A stretch of DNA of 64,000 nucleotides from the NCBI RefSeq assembly GCF_024294785.1, contig NZ_JANCLT010000018.1:1-64000 (forward strand), written 5' to 3'. Under the pieces are notes generated by a model. The model did not search any database. It saw only the letters and a program-made list of their open reading frames with translations, and had not been told where the DNA came from. The stretch's first letter is position 1, and each line of letters opens with the position of its first letter. This DNA comes from Ectobacillus ponti (GTDB lineage: Bacteria > Bacillota > Bacilli > Bacillales > Bacillaceae_G). Made by a program: the position numbers and the translations under genes. Of this stretch, positions 24,145-32,523 are shown piece by piece.

Positions 24145-25578
24145 ATGAGCTTTTGTACGAATTGCGGCCAGGTGAAAAAACGGCTGGAGGATCGGGTCTG
24201 TGTGCATTGCGGTGAACGGTTTCCCGCGGACGAGCCTGCACCCGCGGAGGTGGCGGAGGAGCCGAAGGTCAAACGAAGGCGGCGCCTCATGTGGATCGGT
24301 ATAGTGGCTGCCATCATCCTGCTGGCAGGAGGCGGCGGCTACGCCTATTCCTGGCTGGAGCAGGAGCCCGGCCGGTTCACCGAGCGGGTGATCCATGCGG
24401 TGGAAACTCATGATGCGAAAGCATTTCGCGAGCTTGCTTCGCTGGAAAAGCATATGCTGACGCAGGAGGAGGCGGAGCGGCTGCTGACAGCGATTCAGGA
24501 GGATGCAGCCACAGAGAAGCGGCTGGTCCGCTCTTTGCAGGAGCAGGAACAGGCGCTGCGCAGTCATCGTTCCGTGCGCCCGTTTCTGCTGAAGCTGCAG
24601 GAACAGAAAGAGAAGAAGTGGCTGTTTGCTCCGCAATATGAAGTGCAGATTCAGCCAGTCACTCTCACTGTTGCGGTTCCGGATGGTGCGGCTGTTAGGG
24701 TGAATGGAAAAAAGGAAACACCGAAGGAAGGCCGGCTGGAGCTGTCGCAGCTGCCCGGCAGGCAGGACATCCAAATTGAGGGGGAAGCCGCGCAGACACT
24801 GTATGTGTGGGAGGGACAGGAGGACTATCAGGTGCAGCTGCCGAAAGCAAAGCAGGAGAACACCGCTCCGCCTCCGCAGCCGGCTGATGCTCCCGCACCT
24901 GCCCCGTCCGCCGTGCAGGTCACCGGCGGCTTCATCCGCAATGCCGAGGTTGAGCCGCTTGTGCTGAAAATCCGTGCGGAATATAATGCCATCAACAGCG
25001 GCCTTGCCTCTCTGAAGAAGGAGAACATGGCCGGGGGCGTACGGTATGTGGATGAGAATGGCATGACTCGCAAGAAGGTGCTGTCCCGTGCTGATGGCGA
25101 AACCGAATTTTATTATTGGGCGGACGGCACGGTCTTTTTTGCCTTTCACAGCCATGGAGGGGAAGAGAACCGGTATTACTTTTATGAAAACGGCCTGATC
25201 CGCTGGATTGCGCAAAAGGCGGTCATCAATGCGGAGGAAGGGCAGCAGAATGCCTTATACCGGGAGCGGACCCGCACCTATATTGAGATGGCGTATGGCC
25301 GGCAGATCGGGGATGTGAAAGGCTTCTTCTCTGTCAGTCCGGAGCTGTATCCGGCGGTTCGCAGTTACATCCTGCAGCGGACCGGAGAGGATGTGAGCCT
25401 CATCCTGCGGCAAAATGAGGGATCGGCCCTGAGCTGTACGATGGAGCACAGTTCGGACCCCGGCTTTGTGTTTTGTACGTATAACGGCAGCGGCAAGGGA
25501 AGCAGCATGGACTTTTACGTGAACCTGAAGACGAAGCAGGCGATATCCGGGACAGAGTTTCTCGGCAGGAAAGAGTAG
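24145..25578 (+). CDS. TcaA/YvbJ-like zinc-ribbon membrane protein (second copy)
   Basis: A 477-residue single-pass protein with the same plan as the gene at 18234: zinc ribbon C4, C7, C19, C22 with identical spacing, a basic stretch, a membrane helix at about 48-69, a helical domain and a PEGA-like segment (VAVPDGAAVRVNGKKE). A proline-rich linker (about 235-260) leads to a different C-terminal domain with repeated aromatic strands (ETEFYYWADGTVFFAF; NRYYFYENGLIRWIAQ). So the inner half is conserved and the outer half has diverged. AAGGAGGGG precedes the ATG at 24145. Confidence 0.72.
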   Translation: MSFCTNCGQVKKRLEDRVCVHCGERFPADEPAPAEVAEEPKVKRRRRLMWIGIVAAIILLAGGGGYAYSWLEQEPGRFTERVIHAVETHDAKAFRELASLEKHMLTQEEAERLLTAIQEDAATEKRLVRSLQEQEQALRSHRSVRPFLLKLQEQKEKKWLFAPQYEVQIQPVTLTVAVPDGAAVRVNGKKETPKEGRLELSQLPGRQDIQIEGEAAQTLYVWEGQEDYQVQLPKAKQENTAPPPQPADAPAPAPSAVQVTGGFIRNAEVEPLVLKIRAEYNAINSGLASLKKENMAGGVRYVDENGMTRKKVLSRADGETEFYYWADGTVFFAFHSHGGEENRYYFYENGLIRWIAQKAVINAEEGQQNALYRERTRTYIEMAYGRQIGDVKGFFSVSPELYPAVRSYILQRTGEDVSLILRQNEGSALSCTMEHSSDPGFVFCTYNGSGKGSSMDFYVNLKTKQAISGTEFLGRKE

Positions 25579-25607
25579 TGCACAGCAGCATGGGGACGGT
25601 GAACGGA

Positions 25608-26156
25608 ATGAGGATATGTGCGAACTGCAAGCAGGAAGTGGAAACGCAGCTGCCCTGCTATTGCGGCAGCTGCGGGGCATGGGTGGAGCTGGAGGAACGA
25701 GCGGACAGACAGAAGCCGCGCATCCGCAGAAGGAAGCCGAAGCGGAACCTGTTCGTTGGCCTTGCGCTCCTGGCCCTCGTCTATTTTGTCATCAGCATAA
25801 GCATGCTTCGGCAGGCGCCGGAGCGCGCGCCAAAGCATGCAAGCGGGAACATCATCACTGCCAAGCTGCCCGGCAAGGAGGAACTGGATCAGGTGTTTCA
25901 GCCGCCCGATTATATCCTGTCTGACAGCGATACACGCAAGCTGACGGAGGCGGATGTGTATATGCTGACGAAGCAGCAGCTGCGCATCGCCCGCAGCGAG
26001 ATTTTGGCGCGGCACGGGTATATGTTTGCGGATGCGGAGCTGCAGAGCTACTTCGCCCGAAAGCACTGGTATCATGCCAATCCTTCTTATAAAGGGGAGC
26101 TGGGCGGGGTGGAGTCGTATAATGTGCAGCTGCTGCAGCGCAAGGAGCAGCAGTAG
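25608..26156 (+). CDS. zinc-ribbon, single-pass YARHG-domain protein
   Basis: A 182-residue protein. A cysteine cluster at the N-terminus (C4, C7, C17, C19, C22) forms a zinc ribbon; a membrane helix spans about 48-66; the outer C-terminal 60 residues are a YARHG domain (LRIARSEILARHGYMFADAE), an extracellular domain that often occurs in cell-wall-associated proteins. Several in-frame starts exist (25578, 25590, 25599); 25608 is chosen because the ribbon begins immediately, as in its relatives, and GGGGACGG lies upstream. Last gene of the six-gene cluster. Confidence 0.7.
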   Translation: MRICANCKQEVETQLPCYCGSCGAWVELEERADRQKPRIRRRKPKRNLFVGLALLALVYFVISISMLRQAPERAPKHASGNIITAKLPGKEELDQVFQPPDYILSDSDTRKLTEADVYMLTKQQLRIARSEILARHGYMFADAELQSYFARKHWYHANPSYKGELGGVESYNVQLLQRKEQQ

Positions 26157-26169
26157 CATCAGGCAAATA

Positions 26170-26193
26170 GGGAGCCGGCATGTGCCGGCTCCC
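26170..26193. terminator. terminator between convergent genes
   Basis: GGGAGCCGGCA (26170-26180) pairs perfectly with TGCCGGCTCCC (26183-26193). The T run is poor on both sides, but the stem is strong and stands exactly between two converging genes. Confidence 0.6.
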
Positions 26194-27219
26194 TTACGTC
26201 ATGGTCACCCGGTTGCGGCCGTCCGCCTTGGATTGATAGAGACCCCGGTCGGCCCGGTCCAGCAGGGCTTCCGCCGTTTCTCCGGACCGGAAGGCTGTTA
26301 CACCGAAGCTGGCCGTCCGCGTTCCTGCCGCCAGAAAGCTGTATGCATGAATGGCCTGCCGCAGCTGTTCCGCCAACTGCAGGGCATCCTCCGCCGGCCC
26401 GGGCATCAGAATCAGAAATTCTTCTCCGCCCCACCGGCCAAAGAGCTGCTCCTCTGACAGGCGCTTCTGCACCAATCCGGCCAGCTCCTGCAGGACGGAA
26501 TCGCCGACTTTATGTCCATACGTGTCGTTAATGGCCTTGAAATGGTCCATATCAAAGAAGATGATGGAGAATGGGGAGCGCTGCTCCATCCGTTCCTCCA
26601 GCCAAATATCAATTTGATGGCGGTTGGGAATGCCTGTGAGCGCATCGGCCAACGCCCTCTTTTTCACATTCTCCAGTTCAGCGAACAGCCGGAACAGGTA
26701 GTGCGCGAAGTAGAACATGAAAATATAGACGATATACGCAATATAAAATTGGCAGAGAGAGAGCAGGTTCTCATGAGAAACATGAGCAAGCTTCCCAACC
26801 CCAAAGCAAAGCAGAACCCCGAAAATCGTTAAAGAGTAGATGAGTGCCGGTCTGGCAGACAGAATCAGGAAGAAGACGAGCAGGACCGCCGGCATCCAAA
26901 TGGCTGAAATGCCGAGCACAGGCTCCTTCCCTTGTGCCATGCTATGGAATATGCCGTCATACACCGTTGCAATATGCGCGAAGGTGAGCAGGGCGAGTGT
27001 GCCAAGCTCCACAAAGCGGATGAACCTCTTTCGATAAATGAGCAGCCAGACGGCCGTATACCAAACAAGCAGGAGACGGCTGGCCATGATATAGAAGCCC
27101 TGTGCTTCCGCCAAATGGGGCGCCAATAGGCTGTAAATCCCCAAAGCCAGAACAATGGGCGGAATGGACCAGAGATAGATCATCCGCTTCAAATCTTCAA
27201 CCGACCGAATGCGCTTCAT
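26194..27219 (-). CDS. membrane diguanylate cyclase (GGDEF)
   Basis: Makes cyclic di-GMP from two GTP. 341 residues: about six membrane segments to residue 175, then a GGDEF domain with ALTGIPNR, FDMDHFKAIND and the active-site motif GRWGGEEF. No RxxD inhibitory site lies five residues before GGEEF, so product inhibition at that site is not expected. GAGGAGGGG precedes the ATG at 27219, which lies inside the end of the upstream gene (23-base overlap), so it is translated with the phosphodiesterase-type gene. The membrane sensor domain has no recognised ligand motif. Confidence 0.88.
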   Translation of the reverse strand: MKRIRSVEDLKRMIYLWSIPPIVLALGIYSLLAPHLAEAQGFYIMASRLLLVWYTAVWLLIYRKRFIRFVELGTLALLTFAHIATVYDGIFHSMAQGKEPVLGISAIWMPAVLLVFFLILSARPALIYSLTIFGVLLCFGVGKLAHVSHENLLSLCQFYIAYIVYIFMFYFAHYLFRLFAELENVKKRALADALTGIPNRHQIDIWLEERMEQRSPFSIIFFDMDHFKAINDTYGHKVGDSVLQELAGLVQKRLSEEQLFGRWGGEEFLILMPGPAEDALQLAEQLRQAIHAYSFLAAGTRTASFGVTAFRSGETAEALLDRADRGLYQSKADGRNRVTMT

Positions 27220-29452
27220 GATGCCCCTCCTCTTTGAGGAGCGCCGCCAGGGAATGCGCGCCGGCGCTTCTTTGCAAAAAGGCGATGAGCTGCTCCAGGG
27301 GCAGCGGCTTGCTGTAGAAGTAGCCCTGCACTTCCCGGCACTCCAGCTGCCGCAGCAATTCCACCTGCTGCTCTGTTTCCACGCCTTCGGCAATGACATT
27401 TAAGTTCAGGTGCTCCGCCATGGAGATGATCAGGGAAACAATGGCTTCGCTGCTTTCATCCTGCAGAACATCCTGAATGAAGGAACGGTCAATCTTGAGG
27501 CAATTGATCGGCAATGTTTTCAGGCTGCTCAGTGAGCTGTAGCCTGTCCCGAAATCATCCATGGAGACCTGAATGCCGAGCTCCCGCAGGCTGCACAGCT
27601 TGCTCACGACAACCTCTTGATTGTTCATCATCGTGCTTTCCGTCACTTCAATTTCCAGGCCGGACGGGGAAAAGCCCGTTTCCTCGCATGCCTGCTGAAT
27701 ATAGTCCACCAAATCCTCCTGGTGAAAATGCACCTGGGAGAGATTGACCGCCACATGGCACAGCCCCAGCCCCTCTTGGCAAATGCCGGCCATATCCTCG
27801 CATGCCTGCCGGATGACCCAGCGCTCAAGCGGCACGATGAGCCCGGTTTCCTCAGCAACACCAATGAATTGGTTCGGGGGAATCATGCCGTAGACCGGAT
27901 GATTCCAGCGCACCAATGCTTCGGCGCTCGTGACGGTATTGGTCATAATATTATATTTGGGCTGATAGTGCAGAACGAGCTGTCCTTCTTCAATGCCTCT
28001 TCGAAGGTCGCCCTCCAGCTTCATTCTCCAATCGGCCGCCTCATGCACCTCTTGGCTGTAGAAGCGGAACGTATTTTTCCCGTTTCCCTTCGCCTGGTAC
28101 ATGGAAGCGTCAGCCCGGCTCATCATTTGCTCAGGCGCCGTGCCATCCACAGGGTAGATGGCAATGCCGATGCTTGCCGTGACGTAGCTTTCAATCCCAT
28201 CCGCCTGAAACGGGCGGTTCATGCGCTGGATGATCAGGCGGGCGAGCGCTTCCAGCTCTTCTTTTGCCGCGTCTGGAATCAGGATGGTAAATTCATCCCC
28301 GCCCAGGCGGAACAGGAGGTGCTGCGGCGACAGGCAGCCTTGGATGCGCGCTGCGAACTCCCGGATGATTTTGTCGCCGAAGGAATGGCCGAAGGAATCA
28401 TTCAGGTGCTTGAAGCGGTCCATATCCAAAAAGAACAGGGCGTAAGACTGCCCTTCTGCTTCAGCCGCCTGATGAACGTCCTGCAGGTGCTTCAAAAACG
28501 AGCGGCGGTTGGGCAGGCCGGTCAGGTCATCCTCGTAGGCATACTGTTCAATCAGGCGTTCTCTTTGCTTCTCCTCCGTGACATCCTTGACAATCGCCAA
28601 AACGGCGCTGACCAGCTGATGGTCAAACACCGGAATGGCCGTCACATCCAGCTCATAGCCGCTGCCGTGCTTGGACTGCACATGCATTTTCCAGCTTGTG
28701 CTGCTCCCATCCAGGGCAATCTGGAAATAATGGGAAGCAATCTCCCGCTCTTCCTGCTGCAGCAGGCTGAAAAACGTTTGATGCAGCAGCTTTTCCTTAT
28801 TGGCGCTCAGCAGGTTCTCGGCCTGCGTATTCATCGCGAGGAATTGGCCCGCGGTGTTCACGAGAAAGGCCGGGTTTGGCTGATCCTGGAACACAAGATC
28901 GTAGTTGGACTGGTTCTCCGCAAGCAAATGATCCTTTTCCCGTATTTTCTGGTCGCTGAAAAAGGAGGGAACAAGGCCCAAAACCGACACGAACACCAAT
29001 TCAAGGAGATAGGGAAGAAAAATGCTGTCGGCACTGGCGCCCGGGAACGGGTTCTGCAAGTCTGCTACGGAATGGAAGTAAATGATTGGCAGCCCGGCAT
29101 ACGAAATGCCGCCGGTGATGGCGCCCCAAATCTTCCATTGCTCCAGCTTCTGCTCGTCCTTCTCATTGCTCAATTGCAGGGTATACCGGATGCTGGCCAG
29201 GTAATATCCCGATGTCAACATAAGTGCCATGGCCAGCCGGATGGGCCTGATGTGCAGCGGCTCCGTAAAGAACAAATAGCTGGTGGACAGCAGAATGCCC
29301 ATGGTGCCGATTGTCACGACGAGGGACCCAAGAAGGTAGCACATCGGAGTGCGGCTGACAGAAGAAGCGTTCACGACTCGAAGAATCAGATACGCGCCAA
29401 TCAGGGAGGAAAGCATGACAAAGCATACATCAGGGAAATCCATACTGACCAT
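27197..29452 (-). CDS. membrane PAS-GGDEF-EAL protein
   Basis: Cyclic di-GMP synthesis/breakdown protein of 751 residues. Order: hydrophobic N-terminal sensor with about five or six membrane segments (to about 185), PAS domain, GGDEF domain with FRLGGDEF, and EAL domain with EALVRW, AVNLS, EVTES, DDFGTGYSS and EGVET. All catalytic residues of both halves look intact; the GGDEF half lacks the RxxD site. The ATG at 29452 lacks a good ribosome binding site; the open frame runs to 29602 without a better start, so the true N-terminus is uncertain. Co-translated with the GGDEF gene downstream. Confidence 0.86.
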   Translation of the reverse strand: MVSMDFPDVCFVMLSSLIGAYLILRVVNASSVSRTPMCYLLGSLVVTIGTMGILLSTSYLFFTEPLHIRPIRLAMALMLTSGYYLASIRYTLQLSNEKDEQKLEQWKIWGAITGGISYAGLPIIYFHSVADLQNPFPGASADSIFLPYLLELVFVSVLGLVPSFFSDQKIREKDHLLAENQSNYDLVFQDQPNPAFLVNTAGQFLAMNTQAENLLSANKEKLLHQTFFSLLQQEEREIASHYFQIALDGSSTSWKMHVQSKHGSGYELDVTAIPVFDHQLVSAVLAIVKDVTEEKQRERLIEQYAYEDDLTGLPNRRSFLKHLQDVHQAAEAEGQSYALFFLDMDRFKHLNDSFGHSFGDKIIREFAARIQGCLSPQHLLFRLGGDEFTILIPDAAKEELEALARLIIQRMNRPFQADGIESYVTASIGIAIYPVDGTAPEQMMSRADASMYQAKGNGKNTFRFYSQEVHEAADWRMKLEGDLRRGIEEGQLVLHYQPKYNIMTNTVTSAEALVRWNHPVYGMIPPNQFIGVAEETGLIVPLERWVIRQACEDMAGICQEGLGLCHVAVNLSQVHFHQEDLVDYIQQACEETGFSPSGLEIEVTESTMMNNQEVVVSKLCSLRELGIQVSMDDFGTGYSSLSSLKTLPINCLKIDRSFIQDVLQDESSEAIVSLIISMAEHLNLNVIAEGVETEQQVELLRQLECREVQGYFYSKPLPLEQLIAFLQRSAGAHSLAALLKEEGHHEAHSVG

Positions 29453-29643
29453 ATGCTGTACGGACAGAGTGTATAGAAGCTGCCGGCTCCTGTAGGAAGT
29501 CCGATCCCAAGCGTTCCTTTTCTGATGAGCTGTGCCTGCTCCCGCTGCAGATCTGTATTTTGAATCTGGTGATTGGTGGTGAGAAAGATATAGTACACGC
29601 AAACCGCAATCACATTAATCATGATTAAAGGAGCAAATAACAT
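29401..29643 (-). CDS. short membrane peptide or displaced N-terminus
   Basis: An 80-residue frame with GGGGGAG before its ATG, starting with a hydrophobic helix (MLFAPLIMINVIAVCVYYIF) and a polar stretch. It overlaps the EAL gene by 52 bases in a different frame. It could be a leader peptide, a small membrane protein, or the real first helix of the EAL protein separated by a frameshift. The last third looks non-coding. Confidence 0.35.
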   Translation of the reverse strand: MLFAPLIMINVIAVCVYYIFLTTNHQIQNTDLQREQAQLIRKGTLGIGLPTGAGSFYTLCPYSIWSVWISLMYALSCFPP

Positions 29644-29822
29644 GGCTCTCCCCCATTTTGTATTTTGATGAAGCATTGGATTGATTATAGCGATGGTATC
29701 GTATAATAATCATACAACGAAACATAAAATAAAATAAATATTTTAATAAAAAGATAATGTGGAAATTAAGGGTATGGGAGGAAATCAGTATATACAGGAG
29801 GGAAGCGGCAGCCGGCCGCTTC

Positions 29823-30188
29823 TTATTGCTTATACTCGGCGTCATAGGAATTGCTGCCGGCATGAACAGACAGCAGGGTGTCCGCGTAGCCGACCAAACG
29901 GTTGACGAGTTCATCCGCCACCGCATAGACAAGGCGGTGCAAATCCGGGTGATGAAGAGCCGGGTCATCCAGGATCACCGTCGTGTTGATGAACACATCC
30001 CGGTTGCCGTACAAATGGTAATGAATGATGGCTTTTCCCGCCGCGCCGCCCGAACGCGGATCCTGAAAGCCCGGCAGGAACACGTACCATTCCTCGGCGG
30101 TGGCGGAGCGGAAGTTTTTGGTGAAGGTCATGCCGCGGAGCATGTCCTGTATGTGCTGCGGCAGGGCGTCAATGATGTTTTCTTCCAT
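29823..30188 (-). CDS. hypothetical protein
   Basis: A 121-residue soluble protein with a clear GGAGG before its ATG. Notable features are a histidine-rich stretch (DDPALHHPDLHRLVYAVADE) and several strands (AIIHYHLYGNRDVFINTTVIL). No family recognised. It stands alone, divergent from the formamidase gene. Confidence 0.65.
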   Translation of the reverse strand: MEENIIDALPQHIQDMLRGMTFTKNFRSATAEEWYVFLPGFQDPRSGGAAGKAIIHYHLYGNRDVFINTTVILDDPALHHPDLHRLVYAVADELVNRLVGYADTLLSVHAGSNSYDAEYKQ

Positions 30189-30252
30189 GCTGTAACCCTC
30201 CTTTTTCAGTAGTATGCCACGAAAAAGTTTTCGGAAATTTCGAACTTATATT

Positions 30253-30281
30253 TTGGAATCAAGATGTGCCGGGCTTATAAT
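30253..30281 (+). promoter_or_regulatory. sigma-A promoter of the formamidase gene
   Basis: TTGGAA (30253-30258), 17-bp spacer, TATAAT (30276-30281), about 40 bp before the gene. Confidence 0.6.
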
Positions 30282-30321
30282 AGAATTGTAAGCCATTTAC
30301 ATATCGGGATGGGGGAGCTGC

Positions 30322-31620
30322 ATGGAAGCGAAGCAAACTGTGTTTGTCAATGAGTTCACGAACGGCATCTTAGATCCTGCAGAAGCAATGCTCGGTCCGG
30401 TTCAGGACGGCGGCTATATTGTGGCCAATACGGCGCCCGGCTGCTGGGGGCCGATGATCACGCCGTGCATCCGCGGCGGACATGAGGTGACAAAGCCTGT
30501 GTATGTCGAAGGCGCGGAGGTCGGCGATGCCATCGCCATCCACATCCGGTCCATCCGGGTGACCTCAACTGCGACAGCCTCCGGCAATGACCGGCCGGTG
30601 GAGGGGCGGTTCCTGGGCGACCCGTTTGTGGCGGTGAAATGTCCGGAGTGCGGCACGCTGTATCCGGAGACCAAAATCGTCGGCGTCGGGCCGGAAGCGA
30701 TCCGTTGCGCCAATTGTGAGGCGGATGTGACGCCATTTGTGTTCACGAACGGCTATACCATTGCATTTAACGAGGACCGGACTGTCGGGGTGACGCTGCC
30801 GCAGGAGGCTGCGGAGCAGATCGCACGCGACGGGCACGCCTTCATGGCGACACCGGAGAATTCCGTGCAAAATCCGATTGTCACCTTTGCCCCGCATGAT
30901 TTGGTCGGTACAGTGGCCAGAATGCGCCCATTCCTGGGACAGCTTGGCACAACACCGTCCCGGCCGCTGCCGGATTCCCACAACGCCGGCGATTTCGGCC
31001 AATTTTTAATCGGCGCGCCGCATGAGTATGGCGTCACGGCGGAGCAGCTCACGGATAAAACAGACGGACATATGGATATTAACCGCGTCCGGGAAGGCGC
31101 TGTGCTGATTTGTCCGGTGAAGGTGCCGGGCGGCGGCGTGTATCTTGGCGATATGCATGCGATGCAGGGGGACGGGGAGATTGCCGGGCATACGGCTGAC
31201 GTGGCCGGACTTGTCACGCTGCAGGTGCAGGTCATTAAGAATTTGCCGATCGACGGCCCGATGCTGCTGCCGGTGCCGGAGGATCTGCCGTATTTGGCGA
31301 AGCCGGTAACACAGGAGGAGCGCGCTGCTGCTTTGCGCGTGGCGGAGCGTTGGGGTGTGCCGCAGCTTGAGGAATCGCTGCCGGTATCCTTCATTGGAAC
31401 GGGCGCGAACCTGAATGAAGCGACGGACAACGGCCTGCGCCGGGCGGCCGAGGTGCTTGGCATCACCGTGCAGGAGGTGCTGAACCGGGCGACCATCACC
31501 GGCTCCATTGAAATTGGCCGCCATCCCGGCGTTGTCACGGTAACCTTCCTCGTGCCGCTGCCCTACTTGGACCGGGCGAAGCTGACCGGGCTTGTGCGGG
31601 CGCAGTATGTAAAAGGATAA
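30322..31620 (+). CDS. acetamidase/formamidase-family protein
   Basis: A 432-residue enzyme of the FmdA/AmdA family, which hydrolyses short amides to acid and ammonia. Family features include NTAPGCWGPMI near the N-terminus, the GDAIAIHI strand and the region GGGVYLGDMHAMQGDGE with acid and histidine residues of the active site. Unusually it carries two CxxC pairs (about C107/C110 and C129/C132) that would bind zinc in an inserted loop. GGGGGAG precedes the ATG. Single-gene unit with promoter and terminator, which suggests scavenging of a small amide as nitrogen source. Confidence 0.85.
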   Translation: MEAKQTVFVNEFTNGILDPAEAMLGPVQDGGYIVANTAPGCWGPMITPCIRGGHEVTKPVYVEGAEVGDAIAIHIRSIRVTSTATASGNDRPVEGRFLGDPFVAVKCPECGTLYPETKIVGVGPEAIRCANCEADVTPFVFTNGYTIAFNEDRTVGVTLPQEAAEQIARDGHAFMATPENSVQNPIVTFAPHDLVGTVARMRPFLGQLGTTPSRPLPDSHNAGDFGQFLIGAPHEYGVTAEQLTDKTDGHMDINRVREGAVLICPVKVPGGGVYLGDMHAMQGDGEIAGHTADVAGLVTLQVQVIKNLPIDGPMLLPVPEDLPYLAKPVTQEERAAALRVAERWGVPQLEESLPVSFIGTGANLNEATDNGLRRAAEVLGITVQEVLNRATITGSIEIGRHPGVVTVTFLVPLPYLDRAKLTGLVRAQYVKG

Positions 31621-31627
31621 AGAAAAA

Positions 31628-31658
31628 ACAGAGCTGGCGCTGCGTCAGCTCTGTTTTT
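31628..31658. terminator. bidirectional terminator
   Basis: ACAGAGCTG (31628-31636) pairs with CAGCTCTGT (31646-31654); A run on the left and T run on the right allow use by both converging genes. Confidence 0.88.
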
Positions 31659-32361
31659 ATGTTTGCCCCGCACCCAGCTCCCGCAGGGCAATGTTGCCAA
31701 TCTGCCGCCCGAGCCGGAGGCCCTCATCATTATCTGCTTGAAAATGCACGCCCGCGTAAAAGCGCGACAGCGCCGCCTCCCTGACAATCTCTTGGATACG
31801 GGCGGAGTAGGCCGGAAAAAAGTAAGTCAGAACGGCTTCGGCGCAGCCGGAAATGGTGGCATGCGCGGACGGATAAGAAGGAAAGCGCGGCGTGAACAGG
31901 ACGGTCGGCAGGCTGTGCCCGTACTGGTTCGGGCGCGCCACATCCCACTTATATTTCAGCATCCAGGTGATCACACATGTATCATGGATGGCAGCGTTCA
32001 AATAAGCGGTCATGCGGGCTGTCTCGGGTGAACCGTACCGGTAGGCCTCAGCCAAGGAGTAGGCGAGGCTGTTCATCTTCGCGGCAACTTCGCCGGTCCC
32101 CCAGTACTTGGCGATTTGAATATGCTGGTTGGTTTGGGCATGCAGCGTCTGCTCCAGCAAAGCGAGCTCGCTGCCCCAATTGACGGTGTTCGGGTGCTTA
32201 ATGCTCCAGGTGATGACGCGTCCGGACAAGTCCAAAAATTGTCCGTTCGTCCCTTTTTCAATAAAAAACATGGACCAGTAGCCCGGTGCCGCAGAGCCCT
32301 TTGGCGGCTCCTGCTCGCCGGGGTACGGGTATTCGGACCATTTTCTGTAGATGGTTCGCAT
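31657..32361 (-). CDS. vanadium-haloperoxidase/PAP2-type protein
   Basis: A 234-residue all-helical protein. The three oxyanion motifs are present: K136 or K138 with R143 in KYKWDVARP, S165 and H167 in PSYPSAH, and R200, H206 and D210 in SRFYAGVHFQAD. These bind vanadate in haloperoxidases and phosphate in acid phosphatases. No signal peptide is seen. Single-domain bacterial relatives of this length are poorly characterised and may be phosphatases rather than halogenating enzymes. Shares a terminator with the formamidase gene. Confidence 0.78.
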   Translation of the reverse strand: MRTIYRKWSEYPYPGEQEPPKGSAAPGYWSMFFIEKGTNGQFLDLSGRVITWSIKHPNTVNWGSELALLEQTLHAQTNQHIQIAKYWGTGEVAAKMNSLAYSLAEAYRYGSPETARMTAYLNAAIHDTCVITWMLKYKWDVARPNQYGHSLPTVLFTPRFPSYPSAHATISGCAEAVLTYFFPAYSARIQEIVREAALSRFYAGVHFQADNDEGLRLGRQIGNIALRELGAGQT

Positions 32362-32483
32362 CGGGCAGTCCTCCCTGCATGTAGAGCTTCTTTGTTCATT
32401 TTACTCCTGCAGGGGTATTCCTAGAATAATCTGGGGGTTTGAAATGTCCTTCTGGTATCATGCAGGTACAGCTTATAGTGCAA

Positions 32484-32518
32484 GAAAAAAGCGATCGCTC
32501 CCGGAAGCAATCGCTTTT
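32484..32518 (-). terminator. intrinsic terminator
   Basis: On the minus strand AAAAGCGAT pairs with ATCGCTTTT, followed by a T run (plus-strand A run 32484-32490). It ends the gene at 32524-33294. Confidence 0.8.
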
Positions 32519-32523
32519 CTCGT

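Noticed and set aside
23908-25215. A 435-codon minus-strand frame; similar ones at 17085-18092, 18219-19313, 42631-43770 and 53190-54554
   Set aside because: All lie opposite genes with recognisable domains and lack start signals.
27617-29476. A 619-codon open frame on the plus strand
   Set aside because: It is antisense to the PAS-GGDEF-EAL gene, has no domain and no ribosome binding site; long antisense frames are common in GC-rich genes with this codon use.
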